Source: Thermotogae bacterium
GTDB lineage: Bacteria; Thermotogota; Thermotogae; Petrotogales; Petrotogaceae
Direction: 5' to 3'
Length of the DNA stretch: 36,539 nt
NCBI GenBank assembly: GCA_022704305.1
Contig: JAKJGQ010000008.1
Coordinates: 1-36,539 of the forward strand
Shown here: positions 24,705 through 32,186 of the stretch, piece after piece
Position numbering within the stretch: the first letter of the stretch is position 1
How the letters are laid out: every line of letters begins with the position of its first letter
Notes under the pieces: generated by a model
The model's input: only the letters and a program-made list of their open reading frames with translations
Told to the model about the DNA's origin: nothing
Databases searched by the model: none
Translations under genes and position numbers: made by a program

Positions 24705-25510
24705 AGCAGATGCTGGTACATGTCTGTTGTGTGCCGGATCTTCTTGCAGCAAGTAAAATTTTGGCAAATGAAGATCTAAAGGTGTATGTGTATTTCTATA
24801 ATCCCAATATCGATGACAGCAATGAGTACCTTCTGAGGAAAAGTCAGCTTAAAAAGATACCTTTGGAGTATGGATTTGAAGAAATTCAATCCCTGTACGA
24901 TCCAAACCGTTATCTTACATTTGTTTCAGAAAATATAGCTGGTATGGACAGATGCCAAAAATGTATTTATATGAGACTAGAAAAAACATTTGAGACTGCC
25001 GCTGAAAATGGTTTTTTGCATGTTACTACGACACTTACTGCAAGTCCGAGGAAAGAGCAGGAGTTTATAAGGCGTATTGGAGAAGCTATGGCGGTAAGGT
25101 ATAGAGTAGCCTTTGACTTTTATAATTTCCGCTCTGATAATGGTATTTCTTTTGGTGCAGATCTTTGCAGAAGATTTGGTATATATAGACAGACTTTTTG
25201 CGGTTGTTCTTTTTCAAAAAAAGAATCTGAAGAGCTTCATATTTTATCTCAAAAAAATAGATTCAAAGAACTTTCGGAGATTGTAGGAGAGTTGAAAGCA
25301 GAGAATCTTTTCAGATTCAACGGATCAGCTGAAATAAGAATTCCTTATGATATATGTCTTGAGGATATAAAAGAAGATCCTATGAAGATTTTAAAGAGTT
25401 TAAGGCCAAAAAGCATAGTTATTAATTCTTCTGAAGCTAAAGAGATAGGAATAACCAAAAGCGGTCGTATTAATATAGGAAATTGGCGTGCCAAATTCAT
25501 AGTCGTTTGA
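24701..25510 (+). CDS. queH: Epoxyqueuosine reductase QueH
   Basis: A 269-aa protein of the QueH (DUF208) family, which reduces epoxyqueuosine to queuosine at position 34 of tRNAs with GUN anticodons. Cysteine motifs expected to hold an iron-sulfur cluster and metal are LVHVCCVPD at the start, DRCQKCIYMRL, and YRQTFCGCSFS. A longer C-terminal region (about residues 185-269) follows the family core. The start TTG overlaps the comEA stop and has AGGGGGT about 10 nt upstream; ATG 24710 is an alternative three residues in. Other queuosine genes are not in the window. Confidence 0.9.
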   Translation: MKQMLVHVCCVPDLLAASKILANEDLKVYVYFYNPNIDDSNEYLLRKSQLKKIPLEYGFEEIQSLYDPNRYLTFVSENIAGMDRCQKCIYMRLEKTFETAAENGFLHVTTTLTASPRKEQEFIRRIGEAMAVRYRVAFDFYNFRSDNGISFGADLCRRFGIYRQTFCGCSFSKKESEELHILSQKNRFKELSEIVGELKAENLFRFNGSAEIRIPYDICLEDIKEDPMKILKSLRPKSIVINSSEAKEIGITKSGRINIGNWRAKFIVV

Positions 25511-25525
25511 CTTACGGGGGGGCTT

Positions 25526-25930
25526 ATGAGTCAGATAAGGGTGGAGATAGAGAGTAAAAGTAGTTATATTAAAGCCTTACGGCAGGTACTGAAGGAATTT
25601 CTAAGAGTTAATAATTATAATGAAGAAGATGAAATATTTATGTTCGAACTTGCACTAAATGAGGCAATAGCCAATGTTATAGAACATACATATAACTTTG
25701 AGGAAAATCATAGTATTAATGTTGAGTTTTCTATTGATGAGGAAAGAGTCTTTTGTATAAAAATAAGGGATTTCGGCAGAAAGGTTGATCCGCAGAAAAT
25801 ACAGCCCAGAGATCTTGAAGACTATAGGGACGGAGGTCTAGGAGTTTTTATAATTCAAAAGGTTTTCGGGAATATGAGATGGGATGATGTTCCAGAGGGG
25901 AACCTTTTATACTTATACAAAAAATTATAA
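25526..25930 (+). CDS. RsbW/SpoIIAB-type anti-sigma serine kinase
   Basis: A 134-aa GHKL ATPase domain alone, of the anti-sigma factor kinase type. The N box is ELALNEAIANVIEHTY, the G1 box IRDFGRKVD and the G2 box DGGLGVFIIQKVF. Such proteins bind a sigma factor and phosphorylate a STAS antagonist. The STAS gene at 20722 in the same gene block is the natural partner, though no sigma factor gene is in the window. A G-rich site (CGGGGGGG) precedes the ATG by about 4 nt. The next gene, fapA-like, follows after 16 nt. Confidence 0.92.
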   Translation: MSQIRVEIESKSSYIKALRQVLKEFLRVNNYNEEDEIFMFELALNEAIANVIEHTYNFEENHSINVEFSIDEERVFCIKIRDFGRKVDPQKIQPRDLEDYRDGGLGVFIIQKVFGNMRWDDVPEGNLLYLYKKL

Positions 25931-25946
25931 TCCGGGGGTTATCCAA

Positions 25947-27317
25947 ATGGCCAAACTCAAACTGAAAGTATCCGGGGACAGCATGGTTGCTTCGGTCAGT
26001 CTACTTGATGATGGAGTATACTTAAAAGTTGATGATGTCCTTGCTTTTCTTCAGAGTAACGGGATTTCTTACGGAATAAGCATGGAAACAATACGAGAGC
26101 TTTGTGCTAATGTAAAGTTTAACTCAGAAATTCCTGTAGCTTACGGAAAAGGTCCCAAAGTTGGTGACGATGGAAAAGTTAATATTTTGGTCAGAAGGGA
26201 AAAAGTGAATTACGATACCGAAAAAAAGGTTGACTTGAGAGAAGTCTTAAATTTTTTAATTGTTGAAGCCAATGAGAAGTTAGCTCAGATACTCCCGCCT
26301 GCAAAAGGAGAAAACGGTAAGGATGTTTATGGTAAGGAGATAGAAGGGCTTATTGGAAAAGAAGCTAAGTGTACTGTGGGGAAAAATGCTTTTATCCAGG
26401 ATGGATATATAATCGCAAAGGTTTCAGGTGAACTTGTTTTTAAACGTGAAGCAAATGACGCTTTGAATATTGATGTGTCGGAAGTAAAACGTATAGAAGG
26501 GGATATAGATTATAATATTGGTAATGTAAGATTTCCCGGTTCTCTTGTTATAAACGGGAATGTGAGGCCTGGATTTATAGTGGAAGCAGAACAGAGCATA
26601 GAGATAAAAGGCATAGTTGAGTCAGCCACAGTAATTGCTGGCGGTGAGATTACTGTTTCCGGAATAAAAGGAGCTGGAAAAGGGATTATAAGAGCTGACA
26701 CCGTTAAAGCTGCATTCATAGAAAATGCTGAGGTGGAGGCAAAAAAGAATATTTATGTAAAACAGGCTATAATCAATTCTAAGGTAAAAGCAGGCGAAAC
26801 TGTTGTTGTAATAGGAAAGAACGGAAGAATAATAGGAGGAAATATAATAGCCGGAAATAAGATAGAGGCAGATTTTCTTGGGAGTGAAATGACCGTTACC
26901 ACAAATCTTGAGGTCGGAGTTCAGCCAGAGCTAAACGAGGAACTTACGATATTGAGCTCCCAGATAGCAATTGATCTTGAAAATTTAAGGAAACTTAGCC
27001 TTATACTTAAAGGTATGGTAAAGCTTCAGAATGAAGGCAGACTTGATCAGGAAAAGATAGAACAGTACAAGAGAAGTCTTCAGACAGCAAAAACTCTTAA
27101 AGACAATCTTGAGAGCAATGAAAAAAGACTGGAAGAAATTAAAAAAATAATTGAATCTTCTGAGAATGACGGTTTTATTCTTGCAAAAGAATGTGTCTAT
27201 CCGGGAGCATCGATAACTATACATAAACGCAGATTTTTTCCTGACCGTGCGATGGTAAAGGTCATGTTCATGAGTATTGAAGATAAAATAGTTTTAAAAG
27301 GATATTCAAAAGATTAA
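25947..27317 (+). CDS. FapA family protein (DUF342)
   Basis: A 456-aa protein with the DUF342 layout: an N-terminal region (about 1-90), the family core with VGDDGKVNILV, PPAKGENGKDVYGKEI and IEGDIDYNIGNVRFPGSL. A right-handed beta-helix of short glycine- and valine-rich repeats covers residues about 190-310, and a coiled-coil helical hairpin about 325-410. The role of FapA/DUF342 proteins is poorly known; polymer or envelope localisation has been proposed in some bacteria. The frame opens at 25884 inside the previous gene, but CGGGGGTT and ATG 25947 give the natural start. Its place after the anti-sigma kinase suggests a signalling or envelope role. Confidence 0.88.
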   Translation: MAKLKLKVSGDSMVASVSLLDDGVYLKVDDVLAFLQSNGISYGISMETIRELCANVKFNSEIPVAYGKGPKVGDDGKVNILVRREKVNYDTEKKVDLREVLNFLIVEANEKLAQILPPAKGENGKDVYGKEIEGLIGKEAKCTVGKNAFIQDGYIIAKVSGELVFKREANDALNIDVSEVKRIEGDIDYNIGNVRFPGSLVINGNVRPGFIVEAEQSIEIKGIVESATVIAGGEITVSGIKGAGKGIIRADTVKAAFIENAEVEAKKNIYVKQAIINSKVKAGETVVVIGKNGRIIGGNIIAGNKIEADFLGSEMTVTTNLEVGVQPELNEELTILSSQIAIDLENLRKLSLILKGMVKLQNEGRLDQEKIEQYKRSLQTAKTLKDNLESNEKRLEEIKKIIESSENDGFILAKECVYPGASITIHKRRFFPDRAMVKVMFMSIEDKIVLKGYSKD

Positions 27318-27329
27318 CGGAGGCAACTA

Positions 27330-28478
27330 ATGAAAAAGCTTACAGTAGCGTTTTTTTTGGTATTTCTGACAGTTATAGCAGTCTTCGCTTCTTCTCTGGA
27401 CAGATATGTTTTTGTCTTTGATGATGAAAAGCTTGTTTCAGATTCAAAAGAGCTCAGTGTGCTTGGTTTTTATCTTAAATACTGGAAAAGTGGTTATGAA
27501 GAGTATAAAAGTACTGCCAACACGATATTTTCAGAAAACATGGATCTTTTTTTCCCTGACGATACAGCTGTTTTAGATATTTTTTCAAGCATCAATCCGC
27601 AGGAGTTCTTATCCCCAGGCAAAAAGTTCAGATCAGCAAAAGAAACTTATCCTCAGTCCATAATCATCAATGCTTTTTTCATTGAGTTTTTATATTCAGA
27701 CTGGGAGAGATCTGGAGAAATTCAGGTCGGTCAGGAAATAATAGATTCATGCAATAATCTTGAACAGCTTGCTGGAACCAATCCGCTTTCTTCTTTTTAT
27801 AAAGCCAAGGTTCTGTGGAAGTCAAAAGTAATTGGAGATAGTTCTCAGGCAATTCAGATAATAAAAGATATATATACTGAGTATTCTGATAATATAAAAA
27901 TTTTATATGAATATATTGTTATGAGCTATCAGAATGAAGATTATAAAAAGGCAACAGATCTATACGAAAACTACATAAAATTAGGTGAAAGTGCCGATGA
28001 GATACATCTCATTGCAGCAAAATCATACCTTAATTTAGAAAACAAAGATAAAGCCAGGGAGCTCGCATCAAGTATAACTAAAAGTTCGGGAAGAAAGAAT
28101 ATTTTAGCTTCTACATACGAACTTTTAGGAGATATTGCCCAGACTAATGTTCAAAAGATCAATTACTATAAGCTTTCTCTTGAGTATGATGAGAAAAACG
28201 GACTTATATGGAGTAAGCTGGGGGTTTCATATTTGCAGGAAGACAGAAAAGAAAATGCTCAGCTTGCAAGAGTCATACTCAATAAAGCACTTTCGTTATA
28301 TCCCAATCAGCCTGAGATTAGAGCAGAACTTGATAATCTGCAGAGGGATATAAAGATTAAAGGAGTCATGGTTTACATTCTTCCGCTTCTGGGGATAGTA
28401 ATTGGAGGTATAACGGTAATGATAGTACTGGAAAAACGCAAAAAAAACAAGGAGTATGAAGAAATGCTAAAAAAATAA
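27330..28478 (+). CDS. Exported TPR protein with C-terminal membrane anchor
   Basis: A 382-aa protein with a signal sequence (MKKLTVAFFLVFLTVIAVFA), a helical middle with tetratricopeptide-like repeats, and a C-terminal membrane helix (YILPLLGIVIGGITVMIVL) with a basic tail. The clearest repeats are LYEYIVMSYQNEDYKKATDL near residue 200 and LIWSKLGVSYLQEDRKENAQ near 300. TPR domains hold protein complexes, here outside the cytoplasm. ACGGAGG precedes the ATG by 6 nt. No specific function is assigned; the envelope location fits the SPOR and BamA genes of the same block. Confidence 0.82.
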   Translation: MKKLTVAFFLVFLTVIAVFASSLDRYVFVFDDEKLVSDSKELSVLGFYLKYWKSGYEEYKSTANTIFSENMDLFFPDDTAVLDIFSSINPQEFLSPGKKFRSAKETYPQSIIINAFFIEFLYSDWERSGEIQVGQEIIDSCNNLEQLAGTNPLSSFYKAKVLWKSKVIGDSSQAIQIIKDIYTEYSDNIKILYEYIVMSYQNEDYKKATDLYENYIKLGESADEIHLIAAKSYLNLENKDKARELASSITKSSGRKNILASTYELLGDIAQTNVQKINYYKLSLEYDEKNGLIWSKLGVSYLQEDRKENAQLARVILNKALSLYPNQPEIRAELDNLQRDIKIKGVMVYILPLLGIVIGGITVMIVLEKRKKNKEYEEMLKK

Positions 28479-28493
28479 GTGAGGTAGGCATTC

Positions 28494-29195
28494 ATGCAGG
28501 AGATAAAATGTAGTATTCTGGATAAAGGTTTTGTGACTCTTATAGATATGATGGGTGACGATTTTTCAGCCGTTAAAGCAGCAAGGGTTTCATATGCAAA
28601 AGAGCAGTCTTCTGATATTGAAAGAGACAGAGCACTGATAGAGTATCTTATGAAAAATAAGCACGAATCACCTTTTGAACACATAACGCTTACTTTTCAT
28701 GTGAAATGTCCTATTTTCGTTGCCAGGCAGTGGCTGAGACACCGAATAGGAAATTCTTACAATGAGATCAGCAGAAGGTATACTACCAAATACAGTGAGG
28801 AGTTTTACCTGCCTGACCACATAAGAGTACAAGACGAGGAAAACCGTCAAAGTTCATATATATGTGAGGATGATAACAAAAAAGAACAGGCTTTGTTGCT
28901 TATTGAAGAAAGTTATAAGAATGCATATGAAACATATCAGAAGCTTTTAAAATTGGGTATTGCAAGAGAAATGGCCAGAATAGTCCTTCCTGTGGGAGAG
29001 TATACTCAGTTTTATTGGACATCGAATATAAGATCGATTATGCATTTTTTAAATCTGAGGGCAGATGGGCATGCACAGTATGAAATCCAGCTGTATGCAA
29101 AGGCTATAGCGGAAATTTTTAATAAGGTATGTCCTCTTTCTTATACCGCCTTCTTAAAGTATTCCTATACAGGTAATATTCTCAAGGAGGTTTAG
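28494..29195 (+). CDS. thyX: FAD-dependent thymidylate synthase ThyX
   Basis: A 233-aa flavin-dependent thymidylate synthase that makes dTMP from dUMP with methylene-tetrahydrofolate and NADPH. It aligns along its length with T. maritima ThyX (TM0449) as I remember it: [52 protein letters not shown]. The signature RHR-x7-S appears as R82-H83-R84 with eight residues (IGNSYNEI) before Ser93, one more than the T. maritima spacing, while Glu91 and Arg95 are kept. GAGGTAGG lies 5 nt before the ATG. No thyA is in the window. It directly precedes the DRTGG module by 6 nt. Confidence 0.95.
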   Translation: MQEIKCSILDKGFVTLIDMMGDDFSAVKAARVSYAKEQSSDIERDRALIEYLMKNKHESPFEHITLTFHVKCPIFVARQWLRHRIGNSYNEISRRYTTKYSEEFYLPDHIRVQDEENRQSSYICEDDNKKEQALLLIEESYKNAYETYQKLLKLGIAREMARIVLPVGEYTQFYWTSNIRSIMHFLNLRADGHAQYEIQLYAKAIAEIFNKVCPLSYTAFLKYSYTGNILKEV

Positions 29196-29201
29196 CCGAT
29201 C

Positions 29202-29585
29202 TTGAAAATACTTCAGATATTGAAACTACTTAATGCGGAAGCTGTCTTTATGCCTCCGGGTTCTGATGAGTATGAGATAGAGTATTCCGGTGCTGCAGAT
29301 CTTATGAGTGATTTTCTTGCTTTTTCAAGAGAACATATGCTTCTTATAACCGGACTTACGAGTCCACAAACCATAACTACCGCTGCAGTGATAGGTGCAA
29401 ACGGGGTTATTTTTGTGCGTGGAAAGGAAATACCCCCTGAAGTTTTAAAAACCGCTCAAGAGCTTGATATTCCTATTCTCAAGACAAGTATTTCAATGTA
29501 TATTGCATGCGCTATTTTGTATAAAAACGGCATTAAAGATGCTATGGGAACAGACAGGTTTTTGGATAATGGGGATACTTTATAA
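29202..29585 (+). CDS. DRTGG-domain protein 1
   Basis: A 127-aa single DRTGG domain: an N-terminal sensing helix (ILKLLNAEAVFMPP), YSGAADLMSDFLAF, LLITGLTSPQTITTAAVIGA, VIFVRGKEIPPEV, and AQELDIPILKTSISMYIACA. DRTGG domains sit next to CBS and other ligand-sensing domains in PtaA-like and hydrogenase-linked proteins; their ligand is not settled. The start TTG at 29202 has AAGGAGG 11 nt upstream. The stop overlaps the start of the CBS-ATPase gene (TAATG). It is related to the DRTGG protein at 30540, so the module has two paralogues flanking one gene. Confidence 0.85.
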   Translation: MKILQILKLLNAEAVFMPPGSDEYEIEYSGAADLMSDFLAFSREHMLLITGLTSPQTITTAAVIGANGVIFVRGKEIPPEVLKTAQELDIPILKTSISMYIACAILYKNGIKDAMGTDRFLDNGDTL

Positions 29586-30526
29586 TGCAAAATGATGTTG
29601 AAAAATTAGTTGAAATGCTTTCAAAGGTATTTTCGAACACAAAAATTAAAGAAATAATGACAAGGCCTCCTATAGTTGTTACTCAGGAGACCAAGATTAA
29701 GTATGTTAAGGATATAATGCGTATAAAAGGGATCTCAGGAATGCCTGTTATCGCACCTGGGTTTAAGCTGGTAGGTATAATAAGTATAGAAGATATAATA
29801 AGAGTATTTGAAAACGGAAGTTTTGATGACAGGGTAAATAAATGGATGACTCCGGATCCTGTGTATCTTAAGGAAGATGAAATGCTTCTTCACTTTCTTC
29901 AGGTTAATGAAGATCTGAAATACGGAAGATACCCGGTGGTAAACAATGACCACAAAGTAGTAGGAGTAGTTACAAAGCTTGATATTTTAAGCTGGATGTT
30001 TAAAAAGCTCGGGTATATATATGTTCATGATGAAAGAAGAGAAAAAGCTTTGAATAAGAAGTATATGTCAACCATAACCGGAGAGCTCCTTGATAAAGAA
30101 GGAGTCGATTTTTCATATAAAATAGACTACGATTCGGTCGAAATGATAGGAGCCGCCGCGACACGCCTTAAAAAATTTCTTAAGGAGAAAAAGATACAGG
30201 AAGATATAATAAGGAAAATATCAATTGCAACCTATGAGGCTGAAGCCAACGTTGTTATTCACAGCAGTTCGACGGGTAACGTATACTGTTGGATAAAGCA
30301 GGATCATATAAAAGTGTTAATAGAGGATTTCGGAAAAGGGATCGAAGATCTTGAACAGGCTATGAAAGAAGGATTTACCACAGCTCCGGATAACATAAAG
30401 GAAAAAGGGTTTGGTGCTGGAATGGGTCTTCCTAATATGAAAAGATTTTCTGACAGGATGACAATAGTATCAAGTATAGGTAAGGGAGTAAAAGTTGAAA
30501 TTTTATACTATATAAAAGAAAAATAA
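29585..30526 (+). CDS. CBS-pair protein fused to an anti-sigma-type ATPase
   Basis: A 313-aa fusion. Residues about 18-135 form two CBS repeats (IMTRPPIVVTQETKIKYVKD, ISGMPVIAPGFKLVGIISI; WMTPDPVYLKEDEMLLHFL, RYPVVNNDHKVVGVVT), which bind adenine nucleotides. Residues about 150-313 form a GHKL ATPase like RsbW: N box IATYEAEANVVIH, G1 IEDFGKGIEDLE, G2 GFGAGMGLPNMKRFSDR. It reads as a kinase or anti-sigma protein whose activity is set by nucleotide level. It overlaps the DRTGG gene before it by one base. Similar genes occur with [FeFe]-hydrogenase clusters in related bacteria, from memory. Confidence 0.88.
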   Translation: MQNDVEKLVEMLSKVFSNTKIKEIMTRPPIVVTQETKIKYVKDIMRIKGISGMPVIAPGFKLVGIISIEDIIRVFENGSFDDRVNKWMTPDPVYLKEDEMLLHFLQVNEDLKYGRYPVVNNDHKVVGVVTKLDILSWMFKKLGYIYVHDERREKALNKKYMSTITGELLDKEGVDFSYKIDYDSVEMIGAAATRLKKFLKEKKIQEDIIRKISIATYEAEANVVIHSSSTGNVYCWIKQDHIKVLIEDFGKGIEDLEQAMKEGFTTAPDNIKEKGFGAGMGLPNMKRFSDRMTIVSSIGKGVKVEILYYIKEK

Positions 30527-30539
30527 TCGGAGGGGGAAA

Positions 30540-30869
30540 ATGAAGCTTGAAAAAATAATAAAAGATCTTAATCTTAGGATTATTTCAGCTGGAAGCGACG
30601 ATATCGAAATTATAAACGGTAATATAGGGGATCTTCTCAGTGAGGTCATGCGTACCGCAAAACCAGACTCTGTTTGGATTACATATCAGACTCATCAAAA
30701 TATTATTGCTGTAGCAGAAGTTGTCGGAATAAAAGCAATAATTATTCCTTACGGGCTGCATTACTCTGAAGATACCGCTGAAAAAGCCTGTGAGCATGGA
30801 ATATATCTTTTGGAATCGGACGAATCAGCTTTTGCTGTGAGTGGAAAGTTGTACGGATTAATAAGTTGA
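30540..30869 (+). CDS. DRTGG-domain protein 2
   Basis: A 109-aa DRTGG-type domain, shorter than the first copy: KIIKDLNLRIISAGSDD, INGNIGDLLSEVMRTAK, VWITYQTHQNIIAVAEVVGI, AIIIPYGLHYSEDTAEKACE, GIYLLESDESAFAVSGKL. The order of strands and helices matches copy 1, though sequence identity is low. TCGGAGGGGG precedes the ATG by 4 nt. It lies between the CBS-ATPase and PHP genes and probably forms a signalling unit with them. Confidence 0.8.
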   Translation: MKLEKIIKDLNLRIISAGSDDIEIINGNIGDLLSEVMRTAKPDSVWITYQTHQNIIAVAEVVGIKAIIIPYGLHYSEDTAEKACEHGIYLLESDESAFAVSGKLYGLIS

Positions 30870-30870
30870 T

Positions 30871-31596
30871 ATGGCCCTTTTCAATGCATCTTTTCATAAT
30901 CACTCTGTTCTTTCACCATGCGCAGATATAACCATGACACCGGAAGTGTATGCCCAAAAGCTCACGTATGCTGGGATAGACTGGATAGCACTTACCGATC
31001 ATAACTCATGCAGGAATGTACGGATCTTTGAACGACTGCTTTCTGAGCACGGAATACAGGTGCTTCCAGGAATAGAGGTTCAGACTAAGGAAGAAATCCA
31101 CATTCTTTTTTATTTCAGCAGTTTTAAGGAGCTTGAGGAATTTTCAATGTATATTGAAGAAAGAGTCATTATCAAAGATTACGATCCTGAGAAGCTCGGA
31201 TATCAGATAGAACTGAACGAAGAAGGTGAGTTCAATAATATTCTTTCATATCCTTATCTTGGTAGCGCATGCGATCTTTCACTTGAAGATGCAGTAAGAG
31301 CAGCAAGAAAATACGACTCGCTATGTGTGCCGGCACACATATTCAGATCTTTTGGTCTTATAACCCAGTTGGGTATACCGCCTGAAATTGAATTTGACGG
31401 GGTGGAGGTAAAAAATCCAAGGGAATATGAGACAGCCAAAAAACTTGGTTTTTCAAGATTCCTGTTTGGAATGGATGCACATACTCCTGACGAACTCGAA
31501 GGAATAGCGTGCACAGTAGAAACTGAAAAAAGAGATTTTGAGCATTTAAAGACAGCGTTATATAAAGGTAAGGTGTTTCCGTTATGGCAACACTGA
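30871..31596 (+). CDS. PHP-domain metal-dependent phosphoesterase
   Basis: A 241-aa PHP-fold protein. Metal-binding residues seen are H-x-H in SFHNHSVLSPCADITMTPE, WIALTDHNS, LPGIEVQTKEEIHILFYF, CVPAHIF and MDAHTP near the end. Members hydrolyse phosphoesters such as histidinol phosphate or small RNAs; this subtype, standing alone in a DRTGG/ATPase cluster, has no assigned substrate. The start is 1 nt after the previous stop with no good Shine-Dalgarno, so it is probably coupled. It overlaps the next gene by 13 nt. Confidence 0.88.
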   Translation: MALFNASFHNHSVLSPCADITMTPEVYAQKLTYAGIDWIALTDHNSCRNVRIFERLLSEHGIQVLPGIEVQTKEEIHILFYFSSFKELEEFSMYIEERVIIKDYDPEKLGYQIELNEEGEFNNILSYPYLGSACDLSLEDAVRAARKYDSLCVPAHIFRSFGLITQLGIPPEIEFDGVEVKNPREYETAKKLGFSRFLFGMDAHTPDELEGIACTVETEKRDFEHLKTALYKGKVFPLWQH

Positions 31597-32126
31597 AGAC
31601 TATTGCCGATCATATTATGGATATTTGTGAGAATGCTGTCCGTTCAAAGAGCAAACTTTGTGAACTTTACATTGATGAATATGAAACATCCTTTTTTTTC
31701 AGGATATCAGACAAAGGTATAGGAATGGATGAGCAGGAAGTAAAAAAGGCGCTAGACCCGTTCTATACAACCAAAACCGAGCGCAGGAAGAAGTTCGGTA
31801 TGGGTCTTCCTTTTTTGAAGTTTTCCAGTGAACTTACAGGCGGCAATTTTAAAATAACTTCAGAAAAAGGCTATGGTACTGTCGTAGAAGTTCTTTTTAA
31901 AAAAGACAGCATTGACTGCCAGCCGGTAGGAGACATTGCTCAGGCGATTTTTTCTGTAGTATATCTTGACCACGATACAGATTGGTATATTAAGAGAACC
32001 AAAAATAGTGAAGCTTATGAGATAAACTCTTCAGATATGAAGAAAGAGTATGGAGAAACTTTTTTTTCGCCTTCATTTATGAAAAACATCAAAGATCTAA
32101 TCATTTCATTAGAAAATGAGTTCTAA
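31584..32126 (+). CDS. Histidine-kinase-type ATPase domain protein
   Basis: A 180-aa GHKL ATPase of histidine-kinase type standing alone: N box IADHIMDICENAVRS, G1 ISDKGIGMDEQE, F box DPFYTTKTERRKKFG, G2 MGLPFLKFSSELTGG. It lacks the histidine phospho-acceptor helices and any sensor domain, and carries an extra C-terminal region of about 65 residues with no known motif. It may modify or sense a partner rather than act in a two-component pathway. It is the last gene of the DRTGG/CBS/PHP module. Confidence 0.85.
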   Translation: MATLKTIADHIMDICENAVRSKSKLCELYIDEYETSFFFRISDKGIGMDEQEVKKALDPFYTTKTERRKKFGMGLPFLKFSSELTGGNFKITSEKGYGTVVEVLFKKDSIDCQPVGDIAQAIFSVVYLDHDTDWYIKRTKNSEAYEINSSDMKKEYGETFFSPSFMKNIKDLIISLENEF

Positions 32127-32186
32127 GGATTATTTAAGAACGCAGAGTTAAAATCAGATATCATCTATCAATAACGGGAGGAAAGT

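Noticed and set aside
24701-25510. Loss of the last cysteine in the QueH first motif (CCVPD)
   Set aside because: Other QueH proteins, for example from Helicobacter as I recall, also have CC-x2-D, so this is not unusual.
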